Assembly: GCA_024741835.1 (NCBI GenBank)
Contig: JAENRP010000068.1
Coordinates: 1-64,000, forward strand
DNA from: Diplocarpon mali
Taxonomy: Eukaryota; Ascomycota; Leotiomycetes; Helotiales; Drepanopezizaceae
Length of the DNA: 64,000 nucleotides
Reading direction: 5' to 3'
In this document: piece by piece, positions 47,722 through 59,179 of the stretch
Layout: each line of letters opens with the position of its first letter
How positions within the stretch are numbered: the stretch's first letter is position 1
Program-made: the position numbers and the translations under genes
The notes under the pieces: model-generated
The model's database searches: none
What the model saw: only the letters and a program-made list of their open reading frames with translations
What the model was told of the DNA's origin: nothing

Positions 47722-49615
47722 GGCCTTTTATAAACCTAAGGATAGCAGTTTCTTTAAAGACTTAAAAAGAGATCTAAACTATATAAAGAAGGCCTTACTA
47801 GGAGTACTAGACCCCTTGCTCCCTTTCCTAATAAAGAGAAACGCTCCTTTAAAGACGGCTTACTAAATCAGCCTAATCTTAGTATTAGTAATCAGCGCCC
47901 TCTACTACCGCTTTATAATTAGGGTAAGACGAGCTATATAAACTTAGGAACTGGCGCTTAAAGAGTTCATATTTATAAGCTTTATTTACAATTTAGACCG
48001 AGAAATCAATCGCTAAGAAATCAATCGCTAAGAAATCAATCGCCGAGAATCGGTTAGGCAAATTGAAATTAGCTCCTTTAGCCTTAGTTCGGCGCTGCAA
48101 GCTAAGTATAAGAGCAACGATAAGCTTATAGATCAGAAGCTCTTACTTTAATATACTGAATTTAAAAACGTTTTTAATCGCTAGGCCTTTGATTAATTGC
48201 TGGAACCTAGGCTAGGGGTAGATTATAAAATCGAATTAATAAGCGAGAATAACTTAATAATCGAACCCTTCTACTACCTTACTAATAAATAGCTCTTAAA
48301 GGTTAAGAGCTATATTCTTAAGAACCTATATAAAGGATTTATTAAAGCTTTGAGTTCCCTTTAAGTAGCCCTAATCCTTTTTATTAGAAAAGCTAATAGC
48401 TTCTTATATTTATATATTAATTATCGGAAACTGAACGCTCTAATAAAGAAAGACCCTTACCTGATTCCACTTATTAATAAGATAATAGTATATATATCGA
48501 AAGCTTATGTTTTTATAAAGATCGATATATAATAAGCCTTTTACTATATTTATATATTAGCTGACGCTAAGGACCTAATTACCTTTTACACGCGCTATAG
48601 GACTTATAAGTATAAGGTTTTGCTATTTAAATTAATAAATAGGCCTGCTACCTTTTAAAGGTTTATTAATAATATTCTCTTTAAGTACCTCGACGATTTC
48701 TACTCTACCTACTTAAATAATATTCTAATCTACTTAAAAAACTCCTTTAATTATAAGATTTATATTAAGAAGATCTTAGGAATTCTCTAACGCTATAGCC
48801 TTTAAGCAGATATTAAGAAAAGCGAGTTCGGGGTTACTAAGACTAGGTTCCTAGGGTTTATTATTAGAGTTTATAGAATTAAGGTAGACCTTAATAAGGT
48901 CTTAGTCATTTAGGAGTAGAAATACGCTAAGAACGTACGTAGCGTATAAAGCTTCCTAAGGTTCTATAACTTCTATCGAAGGTTTATTTAAAGCTATAGT
49001 TATATCTGCAGACCTTTAATAGCTCTTATAAGAAATATTCCTTTTGATTTTAATAACGCTTATAAGGAAGCTTAAGAAGCTTTATAATCGAGCCTTTAAA
49101 CGACCTTGATTTTATGCTACTATTACCCTTAAAAGTAGATAAGGCTTAAGACTAACGCCTCTAATAGCATAGTTACTAGCGTACTCTCTTAACTTTAAGA
49201 AGACGATAATTACTACCTTATTAGGTACTTCTTAAAGATAATGAATAATACTAAGCTAAATTACCTTATTTATAATAAGGAGCTCTTAGCGATTTTTAGA
49301 TTATTCTATTAATATAAGGCAAAGCTACTTAAGGCTTAGAAAACAGTATACGTATATATAGATCATAAAGCCCTTAGGTACTTTATAATAACTAAGGACT
49401 TAATAGCCTAATAGGCTCGCTAGGCGGAGTTCTTTGCTAATTTCAACTTCCTTATTATATATTAAATAGGCATAACAAATACGCTGGCTAATATACTCTT
49501 ATATCGAGACTAAGAGCTAACCCCTCTTAAGGCTAGGAAACGAGCTTTATACTACTAGTAGCTCTTACCTAACGATAAGCTCTTTATAGAAGTACTTGCT
49601 ACTAGAGGCGATTCT

Positions 49616-49683
49616 ACTCCTAGGCCCGGCCTATAAGTGACTTTAGCGCAGATCAATTCTACTCCTAGGCCTGGCCTACAAGT
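49616..49683 (+). repeat. two palindrome units in Gy1-B RNase H-integrase linker
   Basis: 49616-49638 and 49661-49683, again 45 bp apart. A further single copy is in gag at 45834-45856. Confidence 0.87.
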
Positions 49684-50770
49684 AACGATTATACCTATTG
49701 CGCTAATAGAGGCACCTGCTAACCTAATGTCCAAGGTTGAGTACGATATAGCGAATTATTACATTATCAATAAGGTTATTTAAGCTAATAAGACCTCCTT
49801 TAAGCTATAGAAGTTCTAAGATAAGGCGTAGAGATACAGCCTCGACTATGAACTTAGCTAAAGCAAACTCTTCTTCTAAGGTAGACTTATTATATTATCT
49901 CAACCTCTTAAACTGCGAATAGCCCTAATTCGTTATATATATAAGTAACCCTGCGTCATATACGCAGGAATTAGAAAGACCAGACTTCTAATAGGAAGAA
50001 AATACTATTAGAAAAGCCTTAGTAGCAACGTTAGAACTTATATCTAAAACTATTATTATTTGAAAATGAAAGCTCATTATAATAAAACCCCTAGTTTCCT
50101 ATAACCTTTACTAATCCCTAAACAAGCGTACTAATACTTAACTATAGATTTTATAAAGCTCCTGCTTAACGAACTTAGCTACAACTTTGCACTAATAATA
50201 ATAGACCAATTGTTAAAGAAGGCAGTATCGATCTTATACTATAAGACGGTTGATGCAAAAGGTCTTATAGAGTTGTTTTTAATTTATTAGATATGCTATT
50301 TCGGTATGCCTAACTCAATTCTATTAAATAGAGGCGCCTAATTTATCTCTACCTTTTAAAAAGAACTCTATCAGATACTAAGTATAAAGGTCAAGCTAAC
50401 TATAGCTTATAACCTTAATATCGATAGCTAAACTGAGATTATAAACTAGTACTTAAAATAACGCCTTAGACCGTTCTACTTATACTATTAAGATAATTGG
50501 AGTTATCTTTTGCCTTTAATAGATATTACCTAATTGACCTTACCTTATAAATCCCTAGGGTAAATTTCCCCTTTTTAAGTGCTAAACGGCTACGAAGCTC
50601 GCTCCTCTTGGAATTTAATTAACCTAGAGCCTCTATAGACGGCAACTGAGAGAGTGAATTGTGAAACGGCGCTTTATATAGCTACTAGAGCTTAAAAAGT
50701 AGTTTAATTCGCTTAATCGTCTCTTTAAGTATAATAAGCTAAAATGAAACGGCTTGCAGATCTCTACTGC

Positions 50771-51077
50771 TGTAACGATACAGAACCACCGAAATGCGAG
50801 ATCAAGTATAGGAGCAAGAAGTAGTATAAAAGGCGTATTCTATAGGTCTAATACGAAGGAAACAAAGAAGTTAGGGAGCCCTCCTTAGGGGAGAGCCCTT
50901 CTTCCTTATATATATAAGCAGCTTAAGGCTCTTTATCTGTTTATATAATATTATATAAGAATATCCTTTTGCACCTTTAAGGTCAATTCGAGATAACCCT
51001 GCATTAAATCGAGATTGCAAAACCTTAAAACGCCGTACTCTTAGGTAATTGAACCAATTAGGGGTACAGCTGTTATA
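50771..51077 (-). repeat. Gy2 3' LTR
   Basis: Plus strand TGTAACGATACAG...CTGTTATA. Same sequence as the solo LTR at 60485. Confidence 0.92.
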
Positions 51078-51095
51078 CTACCTCCCCCCTTTGAG
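51078..51095 (-). promoter_or_regulatory. Gy2 polypurine tract
   Basis: CTACCTCCCCCCTTTGAG on the plus strand is AAAGGGGGGAGG beside the 3' LTR on the coding strand; this fixes the element's orientation. Confidence 0.8.
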
Positions 51096-51166
51096 AACGC
51101 TTGCCTATAAGCGTTAGTAGATCCTAATGATTTTTATATAGTAATATACTTAGCGTATTATTATAC

Positions 51167-51180
51167 GAACGGTACCGTTC
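51167..51180. promoter_or_regulatory. 14-bp perfect palindrome upstream of the Gy2 antisense ORF
   Basis: GAACGGTACCGTTC lies about 190 bp before the antisense frame and 90 bp inside the LTR. It could be a dimeric protein-binding site; inference only. A 7-bp inverted repeat AACGCTT/AAGCGTT is nearby at about 51096-51116. Confidence 0.4.
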
Positions 51181-51359
51181 TATATTTAATTTAGCGCAAG
51201 TCGCATTATATATTCAAATTTGTTTTTCCCTTTATAAGATCTTCCTTCCTTAGTATAATAACTACATATAACCGCATAGGTCCCTTACTCCTACTACTAT
51301 AGCATAGGGCTAATGCATAGTAATAGAAACAATTATTACTATTATTACTAACTATTATA

Positions 51360-52310
51360 AGTAAGTTTACCTTAGTCTAGGGTCGAATCGCATCTAATAC
51401 GCGTAGTGCTAATCCCTTTGCTATTAAGCGCCCTTGCGGTAGCCTATCGCATTTGTTATTACTAATACGTGCGGCGCCTTATACGCAATATTATATATAA
51501 GTATAAGTTTGAATCAGAACGTAGTAAGAAGTGCTACTAGTGCTAGGAGCAGAAGGCGGAATGCATCCTTATAAGTACCCCGAATTGAGTCCAAAGTTCT
51601 AGTCGCCTTAATACTTATTTACAGCTTCCCTCTTATATTAATAAGGAGTTCGCGGCGCTATCCGCGGCCCTTAAGGAATAGTAGGGGGAGGCTGCTTAGT
51701 AGTAAAAGGAGGATAATAGCAGCGATAACAACGATAATAATACTTAGGCGGTTTCGGCAAGGAATTGTAAGATGCTTTATCAAAAGGCAATCTAGCGCGC
51801 CTAGATCCTTATCAACCTCCTACTAGTAGCTAGCGCGAAGGCTCCGACTAGCCGCTCCTAACTAGAGCGTACTAGCCTTGCAGAGCTCCGCTCTATAGCT
51901 AAGGCTATAGCAAGCTAGCTAAAGGGGGTCTAGGCGACGGTTACTATAAGTTAAACCCTAAAGTAGTATTAAATCGAATGCTAACTTTCTAATAGGAGCG
52001 CAGCGACTTTATTAAGTCTTAGCTAGCTAGGTTAAAGCAATCTAGCCGAACTATGCTAGGCCTCTTAAGGTCTATCGCTATATTAGTAGAGTAGACTATT
52101 ATAGTAGCAGAGTCTTTTATAAGAGGAGGAGGGCTTATAGTAGCAAAGGTAGCATTAGGCGCAGCGGCTAGTAAGGCAGCGCTAGCGGCGGTAAGAGAAG
52201 GTCAGGGTCGTTCTAAGCAAGGGCATAGATAAGAGGCAAGCTTTAGCTCTAGAACAGAGTTAGAGCTTATCTCCTTAAGCGCAGAGGAGGAGAGGTCAAA
52301 GGAGTTATAA
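51360..52310 (+). pseudogene. Gy2 antisense ORF with C-x2-C-x6-C motif
   Basis: Opposite to pol. One frame (codons starting 51532, 51646) runs from about 51360 to about 51900 with only mutation-type stops. It includes K-C-Y-x-C-x-E-Q-K-A-E-C (Cys codons 51532, 51541, 51562), L-P-S-Y-I-N-K-E-F-A-A-L-S-A-A-L (about 51620-51665) and an Asp/Asn/Ser-rich stretch. A second frame carries on from about 51960 through W-L-A-R-L-K-Q, V-A-E-S-F-I-R-G-G-G and an Ala-rich part, ending E-R-S-K-E-L and TAA at 52308-52310. One frameshift joins them. The cysteine spacing equals half of a fungal Zn2Cys6 cluster; no homology is claimed. It is GC-richer and keeps more CpG than the surrounding DNA. Confidence 0.6.
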
Positions 52311-52489
52311 AGGGAGGGGGCAATAGGCCTAGTATTATTATTTTTATATTTTTATTATTTTTCTCTTTTTTTTTTTTTATTTATATTTTTAGATTTATTT
52401 ATTAACTTATTTTACGTCTGGCCTATTATCTTCTAAGTGACTATAATCATCTATACTACTTTCCTAAGCCTTTAGCTAAGCTTATAGGT
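52311..52489 (-). other. T-rich spacer between Gy2 pol and the antisense ORF
   Basis: Long T runs at about 52335-52400 where the two convergent frames end; possibly termination or poly(A) signals for both. Confidence 0.45.
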
Positions 52490-55400
52490 TTTAAAGTAGT
52501 CCTAGCTTTATAGGATTAGCCTAATAAAAGTCGCAAATCTTATATAAGGACTTTGCGAAATTTAAGATGCGATACTAACTTAAATTAAGGTTATAACTAG
52601 TCTATTTGACTTAGTACTTTAGTTTTCCTTAAGATAGGCGTATACTTAGTATCTTAGATACTTTATACTCTTCTTACCTAGCGATCTTTTCTATAGTAGG
52701 CTAGGGTTATTCCTAACCTAGCAAAGGGTTTTATAGATCTTTGAATAGTAGCTTTAATGCAAAGATATTATATATTATAGAACCTATAAGTAGCTTGATT
52801 TAATATAAATTGCCTACCTTTTTAAGAACTTTAAAAGGACTATCCTATTAATTGGCCAGTTTCCTATTAAGGCGATAGTTCTTAAGATTTTTTATTAAAA
52901 GGTAGACTATATCCTTAAGTTTCTAATCAATCTCCCTTTAGTATTGATTTATAGACTTACGTATTTTCTCTTAAGCGCGTTCTATATTGCCTTTTGCTAC
53001 TTCCTAGGCTAAGTGCATCCTTTTTGCTACTAGCCTAGCTTTTGCTTAATTTAATCTCTCTTACGGGTTAGATGGTTTTAGAAAGATCTAGTCCTAACTT
53101 ATCTAAGGCGCAACTCTATACTTAAGCTAATATAGGGTCATACTAATTGAAGTATAAAGGAGAGTCGATTATATATAATCTATTAATAGAATTAGTTCAC
53201 TTCAATTATCTTAATAGTAATTAATAAAAGGCTATAGCCTTAAATTAATATACTTATTTATAATCTCCGTTTAGCTATCAGTCTCCTTATAGTATACTAT
53301 AAAGAGTTTAATCTTAATACTAATAATATAGTAGAACTCTCTTTAAAATAAGGAAACGAATTAAGGACCTTAGTTAAAGATAATTATCTCTAAGGTATAG
53401 CTAAATCGATAAATCTATTAAATAAATAATCAGGCAATTCCTTAAGTGTTAATATCTTTTTAATAAGGAATTGTAATAGCGCTTTTATTAAGTCGGTTTA
53501 TAAAAACCAGGATTTGATCAAAACTATGCTTATTAAGAGGGAAATCCTTAAAATCTATATATAAGTGCTATATAAGATAGTTAGGAATAGGAAGGGGCTA
53601 TAAGAGGCCTTATTATTTAATTATCTTCAAATGCGAGAATTGATAAGGTCTGCAGTTTGCAACGAATCTTTTGTAGTTTAAACCTATCCTAACCTAATAG
53701 TACTTAAGAGCAAGTAGCTAATAGGTCTTTAAGCTATTAAGGTGCGCACTTAAAGGTTGGTTATAAGCTTCTTAAATTAGATAAGTATATAAGGGAGTAT
53801 TATAGTATACGCAAAGACGCTTCTTAAAGTAAAGCAATCTGTCTTTTAAGGAGTAGTTCTTAAGGAGGTCGGTACGAATCTTTTAAAAGGATTTGCAATT
53901 ATCTTAATAAAGCTTTTTAATTAAATTAAAAGAATCCTTAGGTCGATTTAAGGTCGAATTAGAAGCATTGGTTAATATTAGGGCAAGGGTACCTTTAATA
54001 GATTCGGTAAGAAATTTGTCGGCCAGTTCGGTATTAATTCGGAGGTCTAATTAGGCTAAGGAAATCAGAACCTAGGATCGGCTATTTAGCTTCGCTTATT
54101 TATAAACTGGTATATCTTACTCTTAGCAGTTAAGAATATTAGCCTTCTAATTATCTTTACTTAAAGTAAATATGATTCGAAAATTAAAGTTAAATAGGAA
54201 TTCTATCTATTAGCACTATTTTACAATTAGAACTTTAGTAGTTATAAAGTACTTAAGGGAGCGGTAATTTAAGTAAATATCAACTTGCTCTTTAAGTGAT
54301 ATAAGCTTAGGTCTCTATTTATAGCAGGATTCAATAATAGCAAAGAGTTCCTTATTATATATTTCCTAATTAGGTTTATAGTTAAAGAGTATATGTAAAT
54401 AGAAGCCGATTAAGTACTATTGCTTATCGGAGTATTGCTAAGAAAGTACTCTAGCGATAATACTATTAGAAGTATTAGTTTCTAGCTTTATAAGCAAGTT
54501 AAGGTTAAAATGGTAAATCTGCTGAATCGAAAGCAACTGCTTGCAAAGCTCTTTAAAAGCGATTCGGCACTCTTTTATCTAATTCTAAGGTACTATCGGT
54601 CGGGTTAAAATAGAAAGGGGTTTAGCAATTAGCCTAAAGTTATAAATAAATTGTTAGTAAAACTTGTAAAATCCTAAGTAGGACTTTACTTTAATAATAG
54701 TTTTTAAGTACTTCTAATTATATAGTAGTTCGACCTTTTCAAAGTTTAGTTCGATCCTAGTTATTATTAAAACATATTTAAAATATTAAGTTTAAGTAAT
54801 ATAGAACTCGCACTTTTTAATATCTGCTTAAAGGCTAACCTTTAAAAGTCATTTTAGCACCTTTTTAATATGACCTTAATGCTCTTTAATATTCTTAAAG
54901 TAAATTAAAATATCGTTTAAGTACGCTATATAAAAATCATTTAAGTAATCTAAAAGAATATTATTTATATACTATTAGTAGGTGCTAAGTCTATTATAGA
55001 GGCCAAATAGGAGAACCTTGCATTTATAGGATCTATACTTTATTTGAAAGGTAGTATATTCCTTTGATTTAGGGTCTATTTATATCTGATTAAAAGCGGC
55101 TTAAATATCTAATTTTATAAAAATCTTAGCTTTGGATACTTGCCTTAAAAGCTCGTCTATCCTCGGGATTAGGTAAGCGTCCTTTTGAGTTAGTGCGTTT
55201 AGCTTCTAGTAGTTTATATAAAATCGGAGGCTACTGTCGGCCTTCTTTATAAATAGCACTAGTAAAGCAAAGGGGCTAGTACTTATCTTAATAAAGCCTT
55301 TATTTAAATTCTTAAGTAAGTACTCCTTTATAACCTTAAGCTCCTTAGTAGATTAATAGTAGAAGGGCGAATAGGCATTAGGCAGGGGCCCTTTTAGCTA

Positions 55401-56490
55401 TATCTTATAATTATAGTACTAATAGGGAGGGAGGGTATCTGCATCCCTTTTTAAAAAGGCTTATCTTAGCGATTGGTACTATTTTAAGAGTCGATTATTA
55501 ATTAGCTTTTTAATATTAGGATTCTTAGGCTTATATCTTTCCTTTAGAATCCTATCTACTTTATAAATACTAGTTTAAAAGAACTCAATCTCTTTACGCT
55601 TTATATTATAATAAAAGGCGTTAGCGCTGATTTTGCAAATAGGAACCGCAGCTTTAGGGCATTTGCAAATAAGGTCAGAATGTAGTCGATTTATATTAAA
55701 CTGTTTTCCTAGATCTGGCTTAATTATAGGTAGGGGCGCTAGCCTAGTAATAGCAATAAGGATCTTGCGCTTAGTTAAGACTATTAAATTAATATAAGAC
55801 TATCTTCTATTAATCTATTAAGCTTTATCTATAGCTATTTCCTATTCTTTATAATTAATATCAGTTTAATAATTAGATCGGATCTAAAGTCCTTTAAAAA
55901 GGGGAAGACGAATAACGATTTCCTTTACAAATTAAGGAGATAGGGGGTAATATAAAGACTATTTAAATCGGTTTTCCTTTAAGTTAAGTTTGAATTAGAA
56001 TCAGCGCATCCATTTGACTTTAATAATAGTATTATATTAGCCAAGGTTAAGAATAACCTAAGGGCAGTTGTAAATACGCCTTTTATCAATTGTTAAGTAA
56101 AAGCGTATATAGTGCATAGCTTATGTATAAATAGTATTTTAAAATCTATAGATAGGAATAAAGGCTGGAAGAGGAAGAATTTTAAAGCTAGTCGCTTTTA
56201 AAAGATATATAAAAAGGGAATAATTTAAAAATAGATAACTAAGGGCTCTAGTATCTGCTAAAGCTAATAATAATACTTTAAGTCTATTTATACTAATAGT
56301 ATAAGAGGTTAAGAATTACTTCCTTCCTATTAAAGAGTTAAGATCTAGCTTTAATAAGTCGCACTTTCGCAGGCCTAAGTAAGAGTCTTTTCCTAGGCCT
56401 TTTCATTTTCCTAATCTTCTTCTATTTTAACCTTATTCTTAATTAAGTTTAAAGTTAGATTAGCTTCCTTTGCATCTTTTAAAGTATTAA
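52490..56490 (-). pseudogene. Gy2 protease, RT, RNase H, integrase and chromodomain (decayed)
   Basis: Minus strand from right to left: protease somewhere in 56300-55700, not resolved. Reverse transcriptase about 55600-54800 with D-I-x-A-A-F-N, K-V-L-L-F-G-L-Y-N and catalytic Y-L-N-D-I-L-I-Y (rc of 54912-54923; Y-L-D-D expected). The end of RNase H is about 54260-54130. The integrase zinc region is about 53800-53600 (H-N-x-P-L-x-x-H pattern), and a GPY/F-like tail at about 52960-52780 includes K-V-G-N-L-Y. Chromodomain at about 52690-52510: E-V/Y-K-V-S-K-I-L, K-L-K-Y-x-V-K-x-T-S-Y. A chromodomain after integrase marks a chromovirus distinct from Gy1. Confidence 0.8.
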
Positions 56491-57715
56491 TCTTACTTAT
56501 AGAAGGACACTCGGTCTTATAATAACTAGTTTTACTATAAGTCTAGTAAGTAGCTTGCTTAAGAGGCAAAGTAGGAGAACTAGCCTTAGCTAGCATATCT
56601 TGGCGAAAAGGAGTAGTCGGCTTTAGGGCTAGCGTCCTAGAAACTTAAGTAGTACTTCCGGCGCTCAAACTATAAGCAGTCTTATTAAGAAGCGAACCGG
56701 ATATCTTTTAGTATAATACTAAGGTCGCCTTACTTCCAGTCGAAGGGTTAAGAAGTTGATTGCTTTAACATTCGGCATCAAGGGCATTTAATTAGTTGAT
56801 TATAATAATATAGTCCTTCCCTTAAGAGGCCTTAGCTAAGGCGTAGGCTGCTCTAAGCTAAGGGGTAATCTTATTCTATATAAAGAAGAACTACTTAGAT
56901 CTTAAGACCTCTCTCTAGATTGCAGCTAATTAGAATCGGGCCTAAAACTAAGGGAAAGTTTCTTTAAAATAACCGGCTTTTCTTATATAAAGGTAGTAGA
57001 AAGTAGATCGAAATAGGTCTACCTCTTAGCTAATTAAAAAGTAACTACTTAGCAGTTCTACTATTTCTTAATAGTTTCGAAAGGGGTTAGTCTTTAAAAG
57101 GTACTAGGGTTCAAGGTACGTTCGGGCTTATCCTATAGTAGATCCTTAAATAAGGGCTCAGCGAGCTTACTTATTCAGATACAAGTCGGTATTAACTTAT
57201 AATCGGTCTTGGATTAAAGCTAATTACTACTTATATATTAAGAAGGTCTTATTATTAAAGAGGGTGATCTTTTCAATCAGCTGAATTTTTAGCCATTTCG
57301 TATCTATATCAACTTCTAAAAGAGGCTAAGTCTCGCTTTATTAAAGGTAAGTAAATTCTTGCTCAATTATCTAATATATATGCTAAGCTATCTCTTAACT
57401 TTAATAAGCTAGGGTCTTTAAGCTAAAGATAGCTTAAGCAATCCTATTAATCTCGCTTTATAGTTATTAATTAGATTGGTCTTAGTATTATAAGGATTCT
57501 TCTAAACCTAAGACTATTCTTTATAAGACGTTCGGGTTCGAAAAGTCTCGTTTATCTTAATTGGCTTAGCTATAGTATTATTATCTCTTGCCCTTAATAG
57601 CAAAGGAAGGTCCGGCCTTAGGGGCTAGGGTAAGGGTACTCCCTATAGAAGCTGCTTCCTTAAACGAACTAGGTACATTCTGTGTTTGCTAACTTCCGGC
57701 TAGTAGGGAATTCAT
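56491..57715 (-). pseudogene. Gy2 gag (decayed)
   Basis: ATG at 57715 (minus) begins M-N-S-L-L-A-G-S. Near the C-terminus (about 56555-56508) is a zinc knuckle Y-Q-T-Y-S-K-T-S-Y-Y-K-T-E-C, which restores to the CCHC spacing C-x2-C-x4-H-x4-C if TAC/TAT are former TGC/CAT. A K/E-rich tail follows, with I-E-E-D-Q-E-N-E-K. Length about 400 codons, usual for chromovirus gag. Confidence 0.75.
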
Positions 57716-58024
57716 TTTTACCGATTTTAGTTTTAGTAAGGATTCGATTAAAAAGGGGTTCTATAGAAAAAGGGTTCTAGTAGTATAGTGCTCTCCTAAC
57801 TTCTACCTATAGCACTTCTATAAAAGGAGTAGTTAAGAAAATCCGGCTAGTGAAAGCGTTCCTCGATTATACTAGTTAATAAGCTATACTTAAGCTCCTA
57901 GTTTATTTAAAAGATCTCTAGGATCCTGACTCTATCGAAAGTCGAAATAACCGCGAATCGATTTTCAAAAGGGGTAGGATATTATTAAAAGCTATCCTCG
58001 GCGGAGAAGAACTTCTTCGTTTAA
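57716..58024 (-). other. Gy2 5' leader
   Basis: Untranslated. Next to the LTR the minus strand reads TTAAACGAAGAAGTTCTTC, which can fold on itself (GAAGAA/TTCTTC). A tRNA match is not evident, so primer type is undecided. Confidence 0.5.
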
Positions 58025-58331
58025 TATAATAATATAGAACTACCGAAATGCAAGATCAAGTATAAGAGTAAGAAGTAATGCAAAAGGCGTATTCTATAGG
58101 TCTAATATAAAGGAAATGAAGAAGTTAGGGAGCCCTCCTTAAGGGAGAGCCCTTCTTCCTTATATACATAAGCAGCTTAAGGCTCTTTATCCGTTTATAT
58201 AATATTATATAAGAATATCCTTTTATACCTTTAGGGTCGATTCGAGATAATCCTGCATTGAATCGAGATTGCAAAACCTTAAAACGCTATACTCCTGGGT
58301 AATTGAACCAGTTGGGGGTGCAGCCGTTACA
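58025..58331 (-). repeat. Gy2 5' LTR
   Basis: 307 bp; its plus-strand left end TATAATAATATAG is mutated while the right end CGTTACA is intact. Confidence 0.92.
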
Positions 58332-58900
58332 ACTGCCAGCTAGTTGATTGGACTATAGGAGATGATATGCTAATTAGTACTAGAAATTGGAAACTGGACC
58401 GGCTGAGCCGAAAGCTTTCCGATAAGTGGTACGGCCTAGTAAAAGTACTAGAAAAGCTAAGAGAAAGCTGGAAGCTATAATTGCCTGATTCGCTCTATTC
58501 GATTTACCTTATATTCTACTCCTACTTACTGCGAAAATACGTTCCTAACCCTTTGCTAGGCTAAGCTCAGGAACCTCTTGCTCTAATTAAAGTATTGCTA
58601 GAATAAGAGGAGTAGAAGATAAAAGAAATAATTAGATCTTATATTTGAGCTAAGAAGCTCGAATATTAGATTAAGTGGAAAGGGGCTAATAAAGACCTCG
58701 AATAGTACCTATGCTCTAACGCTATAATAGTGCCGCATACTATTTGAGATTTCCATTTAAAGAACCCTTAAGCTAAGGGGCTACTAAGGGCGCTATTAAG
58801 CTGGCTTAGGTCATATAATAATAGGGTTGACGATTATAGGGACCTAGAAGATAATACGCCTATGGATACAACTGCGCAGGCGCAGTTTTTCAAAGGGGGG
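58332..58900 (+). pseudogene. Gy1-B integrase C-terminus and chromodomain
   Basis: Resumes after Gy2. First block W-T-I-G-D-D-M-L, R-N-W-K-L, L-S-D-K-W-Y-G is the integrase tail with the GPY/F-like region. From about 58640: I-I-R-S, K-K-L-E-Y-x-I-K-W-K-G-A-N-K-D-L-E, then I-x-D-F-H-L-K-N-P, the chromodomain pattern K-x-Y-x-V-K-W-x-G. Only about ten stops in 190 codons; the least damaged coding piece of Gy1. The C-terminal codons run into the polypurine tract. Confidence 0.85.
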
Positions 58901-58906
58901 GGGTAG
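58891..58906 (+). promoter_or_regulatory. Gy1-B polypurine tract
   Basis: CAAAGGGGGGGGGTAG immediately before the 3' LTR. Confidence 0.8.
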
Positions 58907-59179
58907 TATTACGGCTGTATCACGTGTACGGTTATGCATAGGTATATTACGTATCGAAGTCAGGTGCCTTTATGTGTTGAAGTCAGGTGCACGCTAAGGT
59001 AGTGAGGTGGCTAGATTATATGCACGCTAGTGAAGCACCTGTACTTATTCTGGAGGAGCTCTACTAGAGACTCTCTCTTCTTCTTTATCGTTTCTTTTCT
59101 ATTATATAGCGTACCTCTTGAGGTAATACAGTCAGCGTTCGATCCTCGCCTACTGTACGCTCTAGAGCCAGTCGTAATA
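58907..59179 (+). repeat. Gy1-B 3' LTR, lightly mutated
   Basis: 273 bp, TATTACGGC...CGTAATA; retains CACGTG near 58921 and many CpG. Includes a 22-bp duplication around GAAGTCAGGTGC. The open frame at 59030-59269 crosses the LTR edge and is not a gene. Confidence 0.92.

Larger units (their letters stand above)
47081..50770 (+). pseudogene. Gy1-B protease, reverse transcriptase, RNase H, integrase (decayed)
   Basis: The protease motif appears as I-N-S-R-A-N (about 47117-47135; I-D-S-G-A expected). Reverse transcriptase about 48390-48790: D-I-x-Q-A-F-Y, then T-F-x-T-R-Y-x-T-Y-K-Y-K-V-L and catalytic Y-L-N-N at 48710-48721 (Y-L-D-D expected). RNase H about 49110-49440 with T-N-A-S-N and D-K/N-K-E-L-L-A-I. 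Integrase from about 49900: H-x(n)-H zinc region, then Q-L-S/L-K-K-A-V and G-x-Q-F-I-S-T-F-Q. RT before integrase marks Ty3/gypsy. Integrase C-terminus and chromodomain continue at 58332 after Gy2. Confidence 0.87.
50771..58331 (-). mobile_element. Gy2, complete Ty3/gypsy chromovirus (7,561 bp)
   Basis: LTRs 50771-51077 and 58025-58331, 307 bp each, with perfect duplication ACTGC (50766-50770, 58332-58336). Inserted in the Gy1-B integrase. Coding is on the minus strand: gag, protease, RT, RNase H, integrase, chromodomain, then a 1.4-kb 3' region carrying an antisense ORF. Confidence 0.92.
30799..59179 (+). mobile_element. Gy1-B, complete Ty3/gypsy chromovirus with three nested insertions
   Basis: LTRs 30799-31071 and 58907-59179, both 273 bp; perfect duplication GTTAA at 30794-30798 and 59180-59184, matching the empty site in Co1-D (GAGTTAAGAG near 44910). 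Own sequence is 30799-31935, 37517-37650, 45671-50770 and 58332-59179, about 7.4 kb. Order gag, protease, RT, RNase H, integrase, chromodomain. Confidence 0.92.
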
